A stretch of 64,000 bases of DNA. Source: Erysipelothrix piscisicarius. Its GTDB lineage: Bacteria; Bacillota_I; Bacilli_A; Erysipelotrichales; Erysipelotrichaceae. Each line of letters starts with the position of its first letter. Position 1 is the first letter of the stretch. The stretch lies in NCBI RefSeq assembly GCF_003931795.1, contig NZ_CP034234.1, positions 558,001-622,000 on the forward strand. Reading direction: 5' to 3'. The notes beneath the pieces were generated by a model. That model saw only the letters and a program-made list of their open reading frames with translations, was not told where the DNA came from and did not search any database. Positions 47,262 to 56,821 of this stretch are shown here, in pieces. The position numbers and the translations under genes were made by a program.

Positions 47262-48071
47262 ATGAAGATGGAAACAACAAATCAATCAACCAAAGTTAAA
47301 AAGTTTAAATATGTTGGATCGGTTGCGATTATTTTAATTGTGATCATCATTTCCTTTGTTTATCATTTTACAAAAGGATCCAAACCAGTAATTGTATTTA
47401 AAGATAATGCGCAATTAGAACAATACACTTACTTAAGTAATGCCGCACTACAAGATGCGATTGATCTCGAGAAGAGTAATTTTGGAACGTATCACGTTGA
47501 GTTTTTGAAAGATAGTAAGATTGTGGATCCAGAGACCATCCGACAAGAACAAATCCAGTTGTATACAACGATGCATAACATTCCCTATCCATTTCCAGAA
47601 GGGTATGATGATAAGGGAATTATGGACTTGCTAGATAACGGGGATGAAATTCCTGTTGTCGGTGATTTAGAAATGCGCTTTATCGCTTCGTTTTCAAACG
47701 GTGAAGAAGCAAGCTTTGAGAAAGTCTTTAAAGCCGTTGATACAATTCCACCCAAAATAACGTATCGCGTGGATGATAAAGAAGTTGAAAGTGGTGCACG
47801 CATTGTGGTCCAAACAGGGGATAATGAAGGGGAATTGCGTGTTACGGATACGCGATTTGATCACGATATTGAGATTCAATTCAATGCTTCAAAATCACCG
47901 GTGAAAGAGGCGACACAGCTTAAAATTGAAGCTTCTGATGGAGTCAATGAAACGCAGTATCAAGTCTATCTCGATTATGTAGATCTGGAAAATGTTTCCG
48001 AAGAGATGTATCAAATCTTAAAAAATGCCGGAGTTATTAATTTAGATCGTATCCAAGTCAAAGAGTCGTAA
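47262..48071 (+). CDS. Membrane-anchored protein of unknown function
   Basis: About 269 residues with one N-terminal membrane segment (about 20-40: YVGSVAIILIVIIISFVYHF) and an extracytoplasmic part that reads as two Ig-like beta domains (VGDLEMRFIASFSNGEEASF; DTIPPKITYRVDDKEVESG). No enzyme motif. Start ATG 47262 after GAGAGGAG; a second ATG 6 bases later would also do. It stands alone with its own terminator. Confidence 0.75.
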   Translation: MKMETTNQSTKVKKFKYVGSVAIILIVIIISFVYHFTKGSKPVIVFKDNAQLEQYTYLSNAALQDAIDLEKSNFGTYHVEFLKDSKIVDPETIRQEQIQLYTTMHNIPYPFPEGYDDKGIMDLLDNGDEIPVVGDLEMRFIASFSNGEEASFEKVFKAVDTIPPKITYRVDDKEVESGARIVVQTGDNEGELRVTDTRFDHDIEIQFNASKSPVKEATQLKIEASDGVNETQYQVYLDYVDLENVSEEMYQILKNAGVINLDRIQVKES

Positions 48072-48084
48072 GACTCTTTTTTTA
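48060..48084 (+). terminator. Terminator of the membrane-anchored protein gene
   Basis: AAAGAGTC and GACTCTTT pair around GTAA and a T tract follows; left arm overlaps the coding end. Confidence 0.85.
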
Positions 48085-48099
48085 TGGTTCTCATTAATG

Positions 48100-48173
48100 T
48101 CTATCACGATGTTAGATATTTGTTGACTGAAAAGACCGCTTGTGTTAATTTTTATCTACCACAACATTAGATG
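48100..48173 (+). promoter_or_regulatory. Promoter framed by two similar palindromic boxes (module D)
   Basis: TTGACT (48123-48128), 17 bases, TAATTT (48146-48151) form the promoter. Box 1 (48100-48118, TCTATCACGATGTTAGATA) and box 2 (48155-48173, TCTACCACAACATTAGATG) match at 13 of 19 positions and are two-fold symmetric (TCTA...TAGA), with centres 55 bases apart. Candidate operators for the ArsR-type protein coded at the operon end. Confidence 0.72.
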
Positions 48174-48203
48174 AAGATATAACTAAGTGTAGGAGGATGG
48201 TTT

Positions 48204-49925
48204 ATGATCAAGAAATTAAAACGCGCATGGCGCGAAAGCAATCGTTTCAATCGATATGTGGTACTCCTTTGTAGTTTCGTATTAATTGGTGCCATGGAAT
48301 TAATGGCATCGCAATATTTTGGAGCACTAACCCAATCGATATTACTGCGTGATTTTACCCAAACTCAAACCAGTTTAATAGGGTTTGGTTGTCTTACCCT
48401 CCTTGCGGTATTGATGACCTATCAGGCCCAAAAATATCAAACTCAAGTGATTGAAACAATGCGCAGTCAATTTAAAACAAAAACAGTTGATTGCATTTTG
48501 GAAAGTGATTATCGTGTCAGTTCACAACTGTAACAAGGTGATCTCATTGGACGGCTTGAAAATGATGTTTCCAGTATTGTTTCCGCAACAAATTTAAGTG
48601 TCACCTTATCCAAAGCGGTTGTACTTTTAATAATCTTATCCTTTGGGATTCTTCATATTGATGTGCGTTTATTAATCTTGTATTTTATTCCCCTTCCATT
48701 GGCTTTTATCATTCAACGTTATGCTTCACAAAAATCCAGTGATTTCATCCTTCCATGGAAAACGGCTATGGGTAAAACCAATGCCCTCACGCAAGATGTG
48801 ATGAATAACCGAACGACCATAAGAACCTTTGGTTTGTATGATACGGTTGCTTCATGGGTCGAAAAAGCACTGGTGGATTCACGGGATAAGGGAATCTACG
48901 GAATCCGTTCCCTCTACTTACTGCAATTTCCATTTTCAGTCTTTGCCATGCTTCCCAATTTCCTCATTGGTATTGGTGGAACCTATCTTATCGCACACGG
49001 TGAGCTAGAATTGGGTCAACTTGTCAGTGCCTTTCTTTTAGTTCAACTGATTTCAAATGAATTTAATGTTATTGCGAATATGGTTCAAAACATTCCGCAA
49101 TTATTGGTTTCAACCGAACGAATTTATCCAATTTGGGATGCTGCGAAAGAAACATTCGGGAATGCGGTGGGATCAGAGGATAGCGATCCTGTTATTGCTT
49201 TTAAAGATGTATTTTTTGGATATCCAAATACGGATACTCTCGTATTAAAGGGCTTCAATCTTGAGATTTATGATCAGGAACACGTCGGGGTTGTGGGAAC
49301 CAGTGGTTCAGGGAAATCAACGCTGATGAAGCTCCTGTTAGGACTGTATACGCCTCAATCCGGGGCGGTTTATTATAAAGGGATTTCGATTCAAGATTGG
49401 GATAAACAAGCCTTACGCAATGACTTGGCGGTGGTATTTCAAAATAGTGAATTGATGAATCAAAGCATTCGTCAAAATCTTCAGTATGGCAATCAGATGG
49501 TATCGGATAAGCAACTTCATGAGGTGTTGGATCACGTTCATCTCTCAGACTTTGTGGATCAAAACGGTTTGGACTTTATTGTTGGCGAAAAGGGAAACCG
49601 CTTGTCCGGGGGACAACGTCAACGCTTGTCGATTGCACGAGCACTGCTTAAAGAGAGTGATGTCTTGTTGTTTGATGAAGCAACTTCAGCTTTAGATGTG
49701 GAAACAGAACAGCTCATCCAGCATGTTATGGATACGACAGAACGTACGCAGCTGATTATTGCGCATCGTCTTGCAACCTTACGCAATTGTGATCGCATTA
49801 TTGTGATGGATCAAGGGGCGGTTGTTGCGAGTGTAACGCATCAAGAACTAATAGATCAAGATGGGATCTATGCAAGTTTAATCGCAATTCAAAATGGAGG
49901 TGATCATCATGACAAACGTATTTAA
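48204..49925 (+). pseudogene. ABC exporter half (multidrug type) of module D, in-frame TAA
   Basis: A 573-codon frame with TAA at 48531-48533 (RVSSQL*QGDLIGRL), likely once CAA or AAA. It is a half-transporter with six membrane segments (residues 1-290) and an ATPase domain: Walker A GTSGSGKST, signature LSGGQRQRLSIARALL, Walker B VLLFDEATSALD, switch His IAHRLAT. Homologues pump lipophilic drugs or lipids as heterodimers. AGGAGG precedes ATG 48204. The next gene overlaps its end, so the two halves would form one pump. Confidence 0.85.
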
Positions 49926-51632
49926 AACCATGCGACGAATATCCAAAATTGGTTCGTGGGCTTTTGTTGGCGCAATTCTAGGCGGTTGTGTTGCCAGTCT
50001 CGCAAATTTTGGTCTTAACTTTACGTTTGGAAAGATGACGCAGATTTCCATCGAACAAGCTACAGCTGGAACTTTTGATTTACAAATCCTCCTCACAATA
50101 ACCGGTCTATTCCTCCTTATGTTTCCACTTCTTGTAATGGGACAAACGGGAAATCTCTAAACGCAGAGAAACGTCTCAAAGAACACATGATTCATCATAT
50201 CTTACGTCAAAAAGAAGCAACAATTCGTGCTTCACATACCGGAGATATGATGACCTTATTAACCAGTGATGCGGATGTCATTAATAATTATTATTTCCAA
50301 GGATTCAATTACATGTTTATTCATCCTACTGTGGGTGGTCTTGCAGCTTTAATCACAACATTTTTTGTGGATGTACGATTTGGGATAATTGCGGTTGTGT
50401 TGGGAATTGTGAGTGTATGGGTGGCAACACGGTATGCAGACGCAATTCAAACTGATTACGTATCAGCACGAAACTTTCAAAACAAAGCAACCAATCACGT
50501 ATCCGATATTATCGCAAATGAAACGATGGTGCGTTTGTATAATGCACAGAATAAGGTGGTGGATGATTATCGTGAATTAAACCAAGCGCATGCAAAGGCC
50601 CTCATAAATGCGGAAATTAAAAAGCATCGAGTAACTATGTGGAATGATGGATTTGGGGCTTTGGGTAAAATATTGTTTGTGGGAATTGGCTTTTACTTAG
50701 CACGGACTACTGATTTTGAATTTGCGAAGGTAATGTTGTTGTTACCATTACAGGCATCTATTGGATATATGTTTGGAAACTTTGGTGTTGCTTGGAACTA
50801 TATTTTGGAAGTTCAAACATCTGCGGATCGCATCTTAACGATGTTGGACATGGAATGTGAAGAGGGTCGTATTGATAGACCAGACCTAAGTCTTGGGAAG
50901 GGTCATGATTTAATTACCTTTGATCAGGTTCAATTTGGATATCAACCAGATCATACCATTTTAAAGTCTGTTGATTTTACGATCAGTCCACAATCTAAGG
51001 TGGCGTTTGTGGGAGAATCGGGAAGTGGGAAGTCAACCATTTTTCAATTACTTCTTGGCTTTTATAAACCCGATCAGGGGCGGATTTTGTTGGATGGAAA
51101 GGATGTGCAAGATTATTCGCTGCAAAGTGTCCGAAATCAAATTTGTTATGTCCAACAAGAATCCCCCTTGTTCAACACCACCATCCGAGAAAACATTCGT
51201 CTAGGCAGTAAAGGCATTGTCAGTGATGCGATGATTGAGGCAGCCGCACACAAAGCCGCAATCCATGATTTTATTGTATCGCTTCCCCAAGGGTATGATA
51301 CACATGTGGGCGAACAAGGTGGAATGCTTTCAGGGGGACAACGTCAACGCATCGCGATTGCACGTGCACTAATAGGTGAAGCACCCATTCTCATTATGGA
51401 TGAACCAACATCCGCATTGGACAGTGAGTCAGAACAACTGATTCAAAAAGCCATCGCAAACATCCAAAACGAAAAAACAATTCTTATTGCGGCACATCGA
51501 TTGAGCACCATTCGAGATGCTGATAAAATTATTGTATTAAATCAGGGTGTGATTGTGGAAATGGGAACCCATGATTCGCTATTAACAGAGCACGGTGTCT
51601 ATGAACGCTTTGTGCAGTCCCAACATATTTAA
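49909..51632 (+). pseudogene. Second ABC exporter half of module D, one-base frameshift
   Basis: A frame from ATG 49909 (after GGAGGTGA), with -1 shift at the GGG of 50148-50150; one more G restores TGKSLNAEKRLKEH and 574 residues in all. Six membrane segments and ATPase: Walker A GESGSGKST, LSGGQRQRIAIARAL, LIMDEPTSALD, AAHRLST. Overlaps the first half gene by 17 bases. As read, translation stops at 50160, after about 83 residues. Confidence 0.85.
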
Positions 51633-51643
51633 AGGAGTTTACG

Positions 51644-52624
51644 ATGAAATTTGAGAAAAAACTAAATTATGAATTTGAAGCTTATGTAATGTTTCGACGT
51701 TTTTTGACCCAAGAGGCCCCTTATGCAGAGGATGCTCATGCAATTCATGATCGCATTGATTCAATTTATAAAGGGTGTGAAGCATCGATGCTTCAAGTTC
51801 AAAAAAATTACCCCCATGCAACTGAAATTCTTGAATTACTTGGCAATGAAAAAGCGCAACTGTACTATATTCCCTTTAAATGTTTTCTTGAAATCCAAAC
51901 ACGTAATCAAAACGAGATTAAGGCTTTATTGGTTGAAACCATTGAAGATATTTTAAAAGCATTTTTTAGTGAAGGATCCACGCGTCATGAAGGGATTTTC
52001 CAGGTAATCAATCATGCATCGTTAAGTTATTCTGAAAAGTGGGCATTAGTAAGTATGGTCGAGTCCGCTGATGTGCTGTATCACGAGTTTAAAGGTATTG
52101 TGACAGACCTTTCAAAACCGCTGAAACAAATGTTATCGGTGTTTGATCAAGAAATTGAGGTTTTAAACCAAGAGTGGACCGCGCGTCTTGAGTCAAATAC
52201 TTATATTGAATATCTTCGTGATACGTTTGGAATTGTTTGGGATGATCATGAGGGGATTATTTATCCAAGTGTGATGGCTAATAATTCATTTGTGGATGTA
52301 ACGTATTTGGGAATTACGATGACAGAAGCATTTTTAAGTCGAAATCAACTCAGCGATAAAAATGCATGTAAGATGATGAAAAGTATGGGTGATCCAAGTA
52401 AATTTGCGATTTTAAAAGCCTTGAATCATGGACAAAAATACGGAAAGGAACTCGCGACCCTGCTTGATTTAACACCCGCAACCATTTCCTATCACATCCA
52501 AGAATTATTAAATGATGGGTTGATTCAATGTGAACCCAGCAGCAATAAACGGGTTTATTATAATATTGCGAAAGACAGGGTTCGAGAATTGTTGGTGTTT
52601 GTGGAACACGAACTGGAACTCTAA
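51644..52624 (+). CDS. ArsR-type winged-helix regulator of the exporter pair
   Basis: A 326-residue protein with an unusual N-terminal region of about 240 residues with no known motif and a C-terminal ArsR-type winged helix (about 245-320: KFAILKALNHGQKYGKELAT, LDLTPATISYHIQELLNDGL). ArsR proteins repress their own operon until a ligand binds. It ends the exporter operon 11 bases after the second half gene, with AAAGGAG upstream, and probably binds the boxes at 48100 and 48155. No metal-binding Cys cluster is seen, so a drug or lipid ligand sensed by the N-terminal part is likelier than a metal. Confidence 0.82.
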   Translation: MKFEKKLNYEFEAYVMFRRFLTQEAPYAEDAHAIHDRIDSIYKGCEASMLQVQKNYPHATEILELLGNEKAQLYYIPFKCFLEIQTRNQNEIKALLVETIEDILKAFFSEGSTRHEGIFQVINHASLSYSEKWALVSMVESADVLYHEFKGIVTDLSKPLKQMLSVFDQEIEVLNQEWTARLESNTYIEYLRDTFGIVWDDHEGIIYPSVMANNSFVDVTYLGITMTEAFLSRNQLSDKNACKMMKSMGDPSKFAILKALNHGQKYGKELATLLDLTPATISYHIQELLNDGLIQCEPSSNKRVYYNIAKDRVRELLVFVEHELEL

Positions 52625-52731
52625 AAAAAAAACACTTTAAGAGTGGAGTAGTAAACTAAAAGTAGACAAGTAAAAAAGACTTGTCTACTTTTTTGTGTAA
52701 TAATAAAATCAGAGATAAAACGGAGGTATTA

Positions 52732-53106
52732 ATGATGGGAAGACCCAAAGGTGGATTAAATAATAAATGGACTTATGAGGATCGTATTAAAGTCGTTACA
52801 CGTCATATTGATGAACATATAAGTGCTGCGAAACTATCACAAGAAACAGGAATACCTAAAGGAACGATTAATGGTTGGATTGATCGATTCATGCGTGATG
52901 GTAAAGAGGGTTTAAAAAACAAGAAAAAGACAGGAAATCATTTTTCTGCGCTTCATACGAGTAAATCATTAACTGAGCTCGAACGACTTCAACTCGAAAT
53001 TCTAAAACGAGATATTGAGATTGCACGATTAAAAAAAGGGTACCAGGTGAAAGGAGTTGGTGTAAACAAGGAGTTCGTTACTTTAAAAGACAAGAATTCC
53101 AAATAG
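52732..53106 (+). CDS. IS3-family transposase OrfA (copy 2)
   Basis: A 124-residue OrfA with a helix-turn-helix (KLSQETGIPKGTINGWIDRF) and a leucine-zipper-like end (LERLQLEILKRDIEIARLKK). ATG 52732 after CGGAGG. The tract A7 at 53031-53037 (TTAAAAAAAGGG) gives the slippery A AAA AAA site for -1 frameshifting into orfB, making the OrfAB transposase. Confidence 0.9.
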   Translation: MMGRPKGGLNNKWTYEDRIKVVTRHIDEHISAAKLSQETGIPKGTINGWIDRFMRDGKEGLKNKKKTGNHFSALHTSKSLTELERLQLEILKRDIEIARLKKGYQVKGVGVNKEFVTLKDKNSK

Positions 53107-53153
53107 CACATGACTTATCTTTTAAACATCCGATTACGTTCATTCTTAGATTT

Positions 53154-53966
53154 ATGAATTTGAACCGATCTGGTTATTACAAGTGGTTAAAGCATAAGAA
53201 TGATCTCAATATTTATGAACAAAAAAGAGCGATTCTTAGCTTTGTGATTAAAGACTGGCATCGCCGTTTTCCAAGTTATGGTTATCATGATATCGCTGCA
53301 GTCATGAGAAAGCAAAGTGATTTAGGGATTGAATTTTCCGATAATTTAATCCACAAGTGTTGCAAGTTTTTAAATATTAAATCAAAAGTTAAACACTATT
53401 CCTATAAAAAACCTGGAACACAAAGTCGAATTTATCCTAATATTATAAAGAATCAATGGAGGGCAACCAAACCTTTAGAAATTATTGTTTCAGATATGAC
53501 ACATATTCGAAACAAAGGGATTAATTATGAATGGACTTTAATGGTTGATACCTTTAACAATGAAATTATCAGTTCTGCATTATCGCGTACAACTGGTGAT
53601 CCTAAGCCTTACTACAAGTGTCTCGAGGATCTCCTTGCGCTACTTAAGGATAATAAAAAAACAGCTCCCACGATTCTTCACACAGATCAAGGAGCTGTCT
53701 ACCACTCTAAAGCTTTCGCTAAAGCGCATGAAAATTATAACATAATTAGATCTATGTCGCGAGCTGGAACACCTACAGATAATCCAATTATCGAATCATT
53801 AAATGGATGGATTAAAGCAGAAATGGCGTGTGATTATCAATACTGGTCCGTAGATAACTTTGAAAATTTTATCGAAGAATATGTACATTATTTCAATTTT
53901 GAAAGACCTGCTTACTGTTTAAATTACAAAACCCCTATCCAATATAAAATGGATAAGGGTTTCTAG
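53154..53966 (+). CDS. IS3-family transposase OrfB, DDE integrase domain (copy 2)
   Basis: A 270-residue integrase-core protein. The catalytic acids are in IVSDMTHIRN, ILHTDQGAVYHS and ESLNGWIKAE. The frame is open upstream to the slippery tract at 53031, so it is normally made as the OrfAB fusion of about 410 residues. ATG 53154 would be the free OrfB start but no ribosome site is near. Confidence 0.92.
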   Translation: MNLNRSGYYKWLKHKNDLNIYEQKRAILSFVIKDWHRRFPSYGYHDIAAVMRKQSDLGIEFSDNLIHKCCKFLNIKSKVKHYSYKKPGTQSRIYPNIIKNQWRATKPLEIIVSDMTHIRNKGINYEWTLMVDTFNNEIISSALSRTTGDPKPYYKCLEDLLALLKDNKKTAPTILHTDQGAVYHSKAFAKAHENYNIIRSMSRAGTPTDNPIIESLNGWIKAEMACDYQYWSVDNFENFIEEYVHYFNFERPAYCLNYKTPIQYKMDKGF

Positions 53967-54002
53967 TCTTTTATTAATGTCTACTTTTGTTTGACAACTC
54001 CA

Positions 54003-54338
54003 TTTAAGAGTGTGTTTTTTTACGGAAATAGAGGAATTAATGATTCAACCATGGATATAGTCCGGGTTAACATCTTGGATTTTTCAAAGGAAAGGGTAAG
54101 TCTCTGTGTGGAAACCTCTAAGTGGAAACCTCTAAGTTTTTCACAACTGGCGTTATTCCACAATTACGATAGACATCGTATAGATACAAAATGATTTGAG
54201 TTGATAATTCGATGAGAATACTCCAGTAGTGTATCAAAAACACAATAAATACATACAAAAATATCAAGATAATAGACAAATAATGCGTTGTACAGCATTG
54301 TCTCGAATGATAAAGTTATTTTTAATACGGGGGAAAAA
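54003..54338. other. Spacer between IS copy 2 and ABC module E
   Basis: No credible gene. It contains the right half of the split terminator, two perfect 14-base tandem repeats GTGGAAACCTCTAA at 54108-54121 and 54122-54135, and a small TACGAT/ATCGTA hairpin near 54167. No convincing promoter before module E. Confidence 0.6.
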
Positions 54339-55124
54339 ATGTACAAATCAAGTAAAAAAAATTTACTATCAATTATGTTACCAATAATTGTAGTCCAAGT
54401 TATTTTTGTTTTAAAGCAAGAAATATTTAATTTCGATGCTTCTTTCTATTATTATACAATAACAAATCCAGGATTCTTTTTTGTTTATTATTTAATAATA
54501 ATTAGTTTAGAGAGCATATATGCTCTAAATTTCGAATATCTCATCACACAAAATAAATTTGATGATTTAGTAATATTAAGAACTGGATATTTTAAGTATT
54601 ATTCGAGCAAGATCAAAAACGTAATAAAGCGAACTCTTTTTATTTCGTTGTTACAACAAATTTCGTTACTATTAATCATTATATTTATCAAATCTCCACT
54701 GACCTTTGAAGTCAATGATCCGACATTAACGCAAATGTTACCGTTTAGCACACATAATACGATTAATTTCTTTGTTTATTTTTTACTTTCAATTATCGGA
54801 ACCACAGTTTATTGTGTCTTTTTAAGCAGTTTAATTTATTATATAAAAAATAAATACTTATATACTGCACTAAGTCCATTAATTTCTATCACAACTATTT
54901 TTATAGTTGGAGTTTTTATCATTCCATTTACGAATAAATTAAGTGCATTGAAGAACTTATCAATGTATTTCTATAGCTTGGTTATAGGAAATCTTCCAAC
55001 AGTTGGCAACTTCTCATCGGGAGCAAACAGACTTAACATATTCCTTGCTTCTATTGTTCTGTACCTTTTAATATCGATTCTTTTTTATGTTATAACTGTT
55101 AAAAAGAGAGAAACAGAAGGATGA
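54339..55124 (+). CDS. ABC module E membrane protein 1, unknown family
   Basis: A 261-residue membrane protein, about six segments. ATG 54339 after GGGGGAA is preferred to an upstream frame opening without ribosome site. AT-rich, with many Ile/Phe/Tyr. Same overall layout as module A but without visible sequence kinship. Probably ABC-2-type permease of the ATPase at 55650. ATGA overlap with the next gene. Confidence 0.65.
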   Translation: MYKSSKKNLLSIMLPIIVVQVIFVLKQEIFNFDASFYYYTITNPGFFFVYYLIIISLESIYALNFEYLITQNKFDDLVILRTGYFKYYSSKIKNVIKRTLFISLLQQISLLLIIIFIKSPLTFEVNDPTLTQMLPFSTHNTINFFVYFLLSIIGTTVYCVFLSSLIYYIKNKYLYTALSPLISITTIFIVGVFIIPFTNKLSALKNLSMYFYSLVIGNLPTVGNFSSGANRLNIFLASIVLYLLISILFYVITVKKRETEG

Positions 55125-55636
55125 ACCCAAATAGAAAAATACTTTCGTGTGTTTCAAAGAAACAGTATATCTTGTTGTTTATATTTACAATTCTAAATAT
55201 AATTGAATACGCTCTTATTTATAATTCAGGAGCGCGTGCTATCGCTGTTTTGTTGAATCATAATTTTTATTGGATGAGTTTAAATGTTGTATGTCTAATA
55301 ATTGGTTTTACTATAGTTTATAAAATCTCAAAAACAAAAATTTTTCTGTTGGCTCGTGTAAATGATCGCGAATTATCGATAAGGTTACAGAGGACTATTT
55401 TTTTAATTTTTTGCTATGGTACGCTAGCACATATAATACCCGTAATATTTTTTGTTAAATTTGAATTTCTCACAATTTTATTTATCTATATCTTGTCACT
55501 ACTTATACTGTACTACAGTATATCTTTACTCTTATCCTTCGTAATTTATTTTAATAACCGATATTTTTTATTTGTTTCGCTCTTAAGTTTTTTGTTAACT
55601 TTTGGATTTCACGTTGTGTTTATGTCAGTTTTATAA
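55121..55636 (+). CDS. ABC module E membrane protein 2, unknown family
   Basis: A 171-residue membrane protein with about five segments (LLFIFTILNIIEYALIY onward). Starts at ATG 55121 (ATGA overlap). No family. Likely a second permease half. Thirteen bases before the ATPase. Confidence 0.62.
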   Translation: MNPNRKILSCVSKKQYILLFIFTILNIIEYALIYNSGARAIAVLLNHNFYWMSLNVVCLIIGFTIVYKISKTKIFLLARVNDRELSIRLQRTIFLIFCYGTLAHIIPVIFFVKFEFLTILFIYILSLLILYYSISLLLSFVIYFNNRYFLFVSLLSFLLTFGFHVVFMSVL

Positions 55637-55649
55637 AAAGGAGTAACCT

Positions 55650-56240
55650 ATGTTAATATTAGAAAATATAAAAAAAAGCTATAAGGATTTAACTGTTTTA
55701 GAAAATCTAAATTTAGAACTAAACGATCATTCAATCATTTATATAAAAGGTAAAAACGGATGCGGTAAATCAACTTTACTAAAAATTATATCTGGAATAC
55801 TAAAAGCGGATGGTGGCAGTATAAAAACAAATTATAAAAATATAGGGGCTCTTATTGAAAATCCCTCTCTTATAGAAGACCAAACATTAATAAAAAACCT
55901 CAAATTTTTATTTCATATAAAATCAAATTTTAATTATGAATATGTAAAAGAATTAGCAGACGCTTTTGATTTAGAAATCGATAGTAAAATCAAAATGAAA
56001 AATTATAGTGTTGGGATGAGACAGAAAGCGGGTCTAATTCAGGCAATCATGGAAGATCAAGATCTTATTCTTCTTGACGAGCCAACACGCGGTCTCGATG
56101 ATGAATCTATTTTAAGTTTCACAAATATAATCAGTAATATGAAGGCGAAAACAATCATAATTTGTTCACATGATGAAATAGAAGACATAAATTTTGATAA
56201 GAAATTAGAGCTCGTAAATGGTAAATTGGAAAAAATATAG
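55650..56240 (+). CDS. ABC module E ATPase
   Basis: A short (196-residue) ATPase: Walker A GKNGCGKST, signature YSVGMRQKAGLIQAIM (as in module A, replacing LSGGQ), Walker B LILLDEPTRGLDD, switch His CSHDE. AAAGGAG precedes the ATG. This variant signature is typical of immunity-type exporters. Confidence 0.88.
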   Translation: MLILENIKKSYKDLTVLENLNLELNDHSIIYIKGKNGCGKSTLLKIISGILKADGGSIKTNYKNIGALIENPSLIEDQTLIKNLKFLFHIKSNFNYEYVKELADAFDLEIDSKIKMKNYSVGMRQKAGLIQAIMEDQDLILLDEPTRGLDDESILSFTNIISNMKAKTIIICSHDEIEDINFDKKLELVNGKLEKI

Positions 56241-56694
56241 ATTTTTCTTACTTAACCTATTATTAATATTGTCTTGTATAACAAAAAATGTTGCAGATAG
56301 TAGTCAGATTGAACACCTTATTTTTAAAATCCCTTCGAGTAATTTCACATTAATGAAACTTTGTGCTTCTTTATTAGTTTCTATTTTTAATATTCTATAT
56401 GTATTTGATTTCTTGACTCCATATTTGGATGTTGAGACAAATATTAAAATCAGAAAAAAAGAGAAGTATTATTATTTTATATTTGAAAAATTAATATTCT
56501 CAATCATAACAATTTTTACAACAAATTCGCTTTTTATTTATTTTGTTCAAGCAGATTCTTTAGGTGTTTTCATACATTTAGAATACTACTTATTACTTTG
56601 TCTTTTTGGAATCATGTTTCTTTACAACAAGAAAAATTCACACATTACTTTTTTTGTGTCTTTAGTAGCGATGATTGCCTATAGACTTATTTAA
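56218..56694 (+). CDS. ABC module E membrane protein 3, unknown family
   Basis: A 158-residue membrane protein with about four segments; it starts at ATG 56218 inside the ATPase end (23-base overlap). Ribosome site is poor, so reinitiation after the ATPase is likely. No family. Like module A there are three membrane proteins per ATPase. Confidence 0.6.
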   Translation: MVNWKKYRFFLLNLLLILSCITKNVADSSQIEHLIFKIPSSNFTLMKLCASLLVSIFNILYVFDFLTPYLDVETNIKIRKKEKYYYFIFEKLIFSIITIFTTNSLFIYFVQADSLGVFIHLEYYLLLCLFGIMFLYNKKNSHITFFVSLVAMIAYRLI

Positions 56695-56786
56695 AGGGAA
56701 TCAATTCATTTGTAATTACAAAATTAACCAAGGATTTAGTTCAGTGTTCGCACATTGTTGTTGTTTGTGAAACATGAATTCTAAGC

Positions 56787-56816
56787 AAAAAACACACTTC
56801 TAGAGTGTGTTTTTTC
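56787..56816 (+). terminator. Terminator of ABC module E
   Basis: AAAAAACACACT (56787-56798) and AGTGTGTTTTTT (56804-56815) pair perfectly over 12 bp with loop TCTAG. The IS30 element begins a few bases behind the T tract. Confidence 0.93.
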
Positions 56817-56821
56817 TTTTA

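Larger units (their letters stand above)
52644..54002 (+). mobile_element. IS3-family (IS150-like) element, copy 2, intact
   Basis: A 1359-base element with inverted repeats starting TGGAGT at both ends (see copy 1 at 11906). It has orfA and orfB in -1 relation, and its 3' end holds a hairpin ACCCCTATCC with GGATAAGGGT, a built-in stop for transcription. Flanking repeat is TTTAAGAG. Nearly identical in sequence to copy 1 except for homopolymer lengths and three substitutions. Confidence 0.93.
52629..54020 (+). terminator. Terminator of the exporter operon, split by IS copy 2
   Basis: Without the IS and one TTTAAGAG, AAAAACACT, loop TTAAG and AGTGTGTTTTTTT form a hairpin (five perfect base pairs, one mismatch, then A-T pairs) with a T tract, just behind the ArsR stop codon. 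The insertion is in the loop, with TTTAAGAG repeated at 52636-52643 and 54003-54010. Confidence 0.75.

Noticed and set aside
4629-49925. Alternative genetic code or recoding to explain in-frame stops
   Set aside because: The five stops include TAG, TGA and TAA, other genes end normally with each of these, and no SECIS-like element or conserved recoding context is seen.
53991-54194. 67-codon frame after IS copy 2
   Set aside because: It starts inside the IS end, has no ribosome site, and spans the split terminator and tandem repeat.
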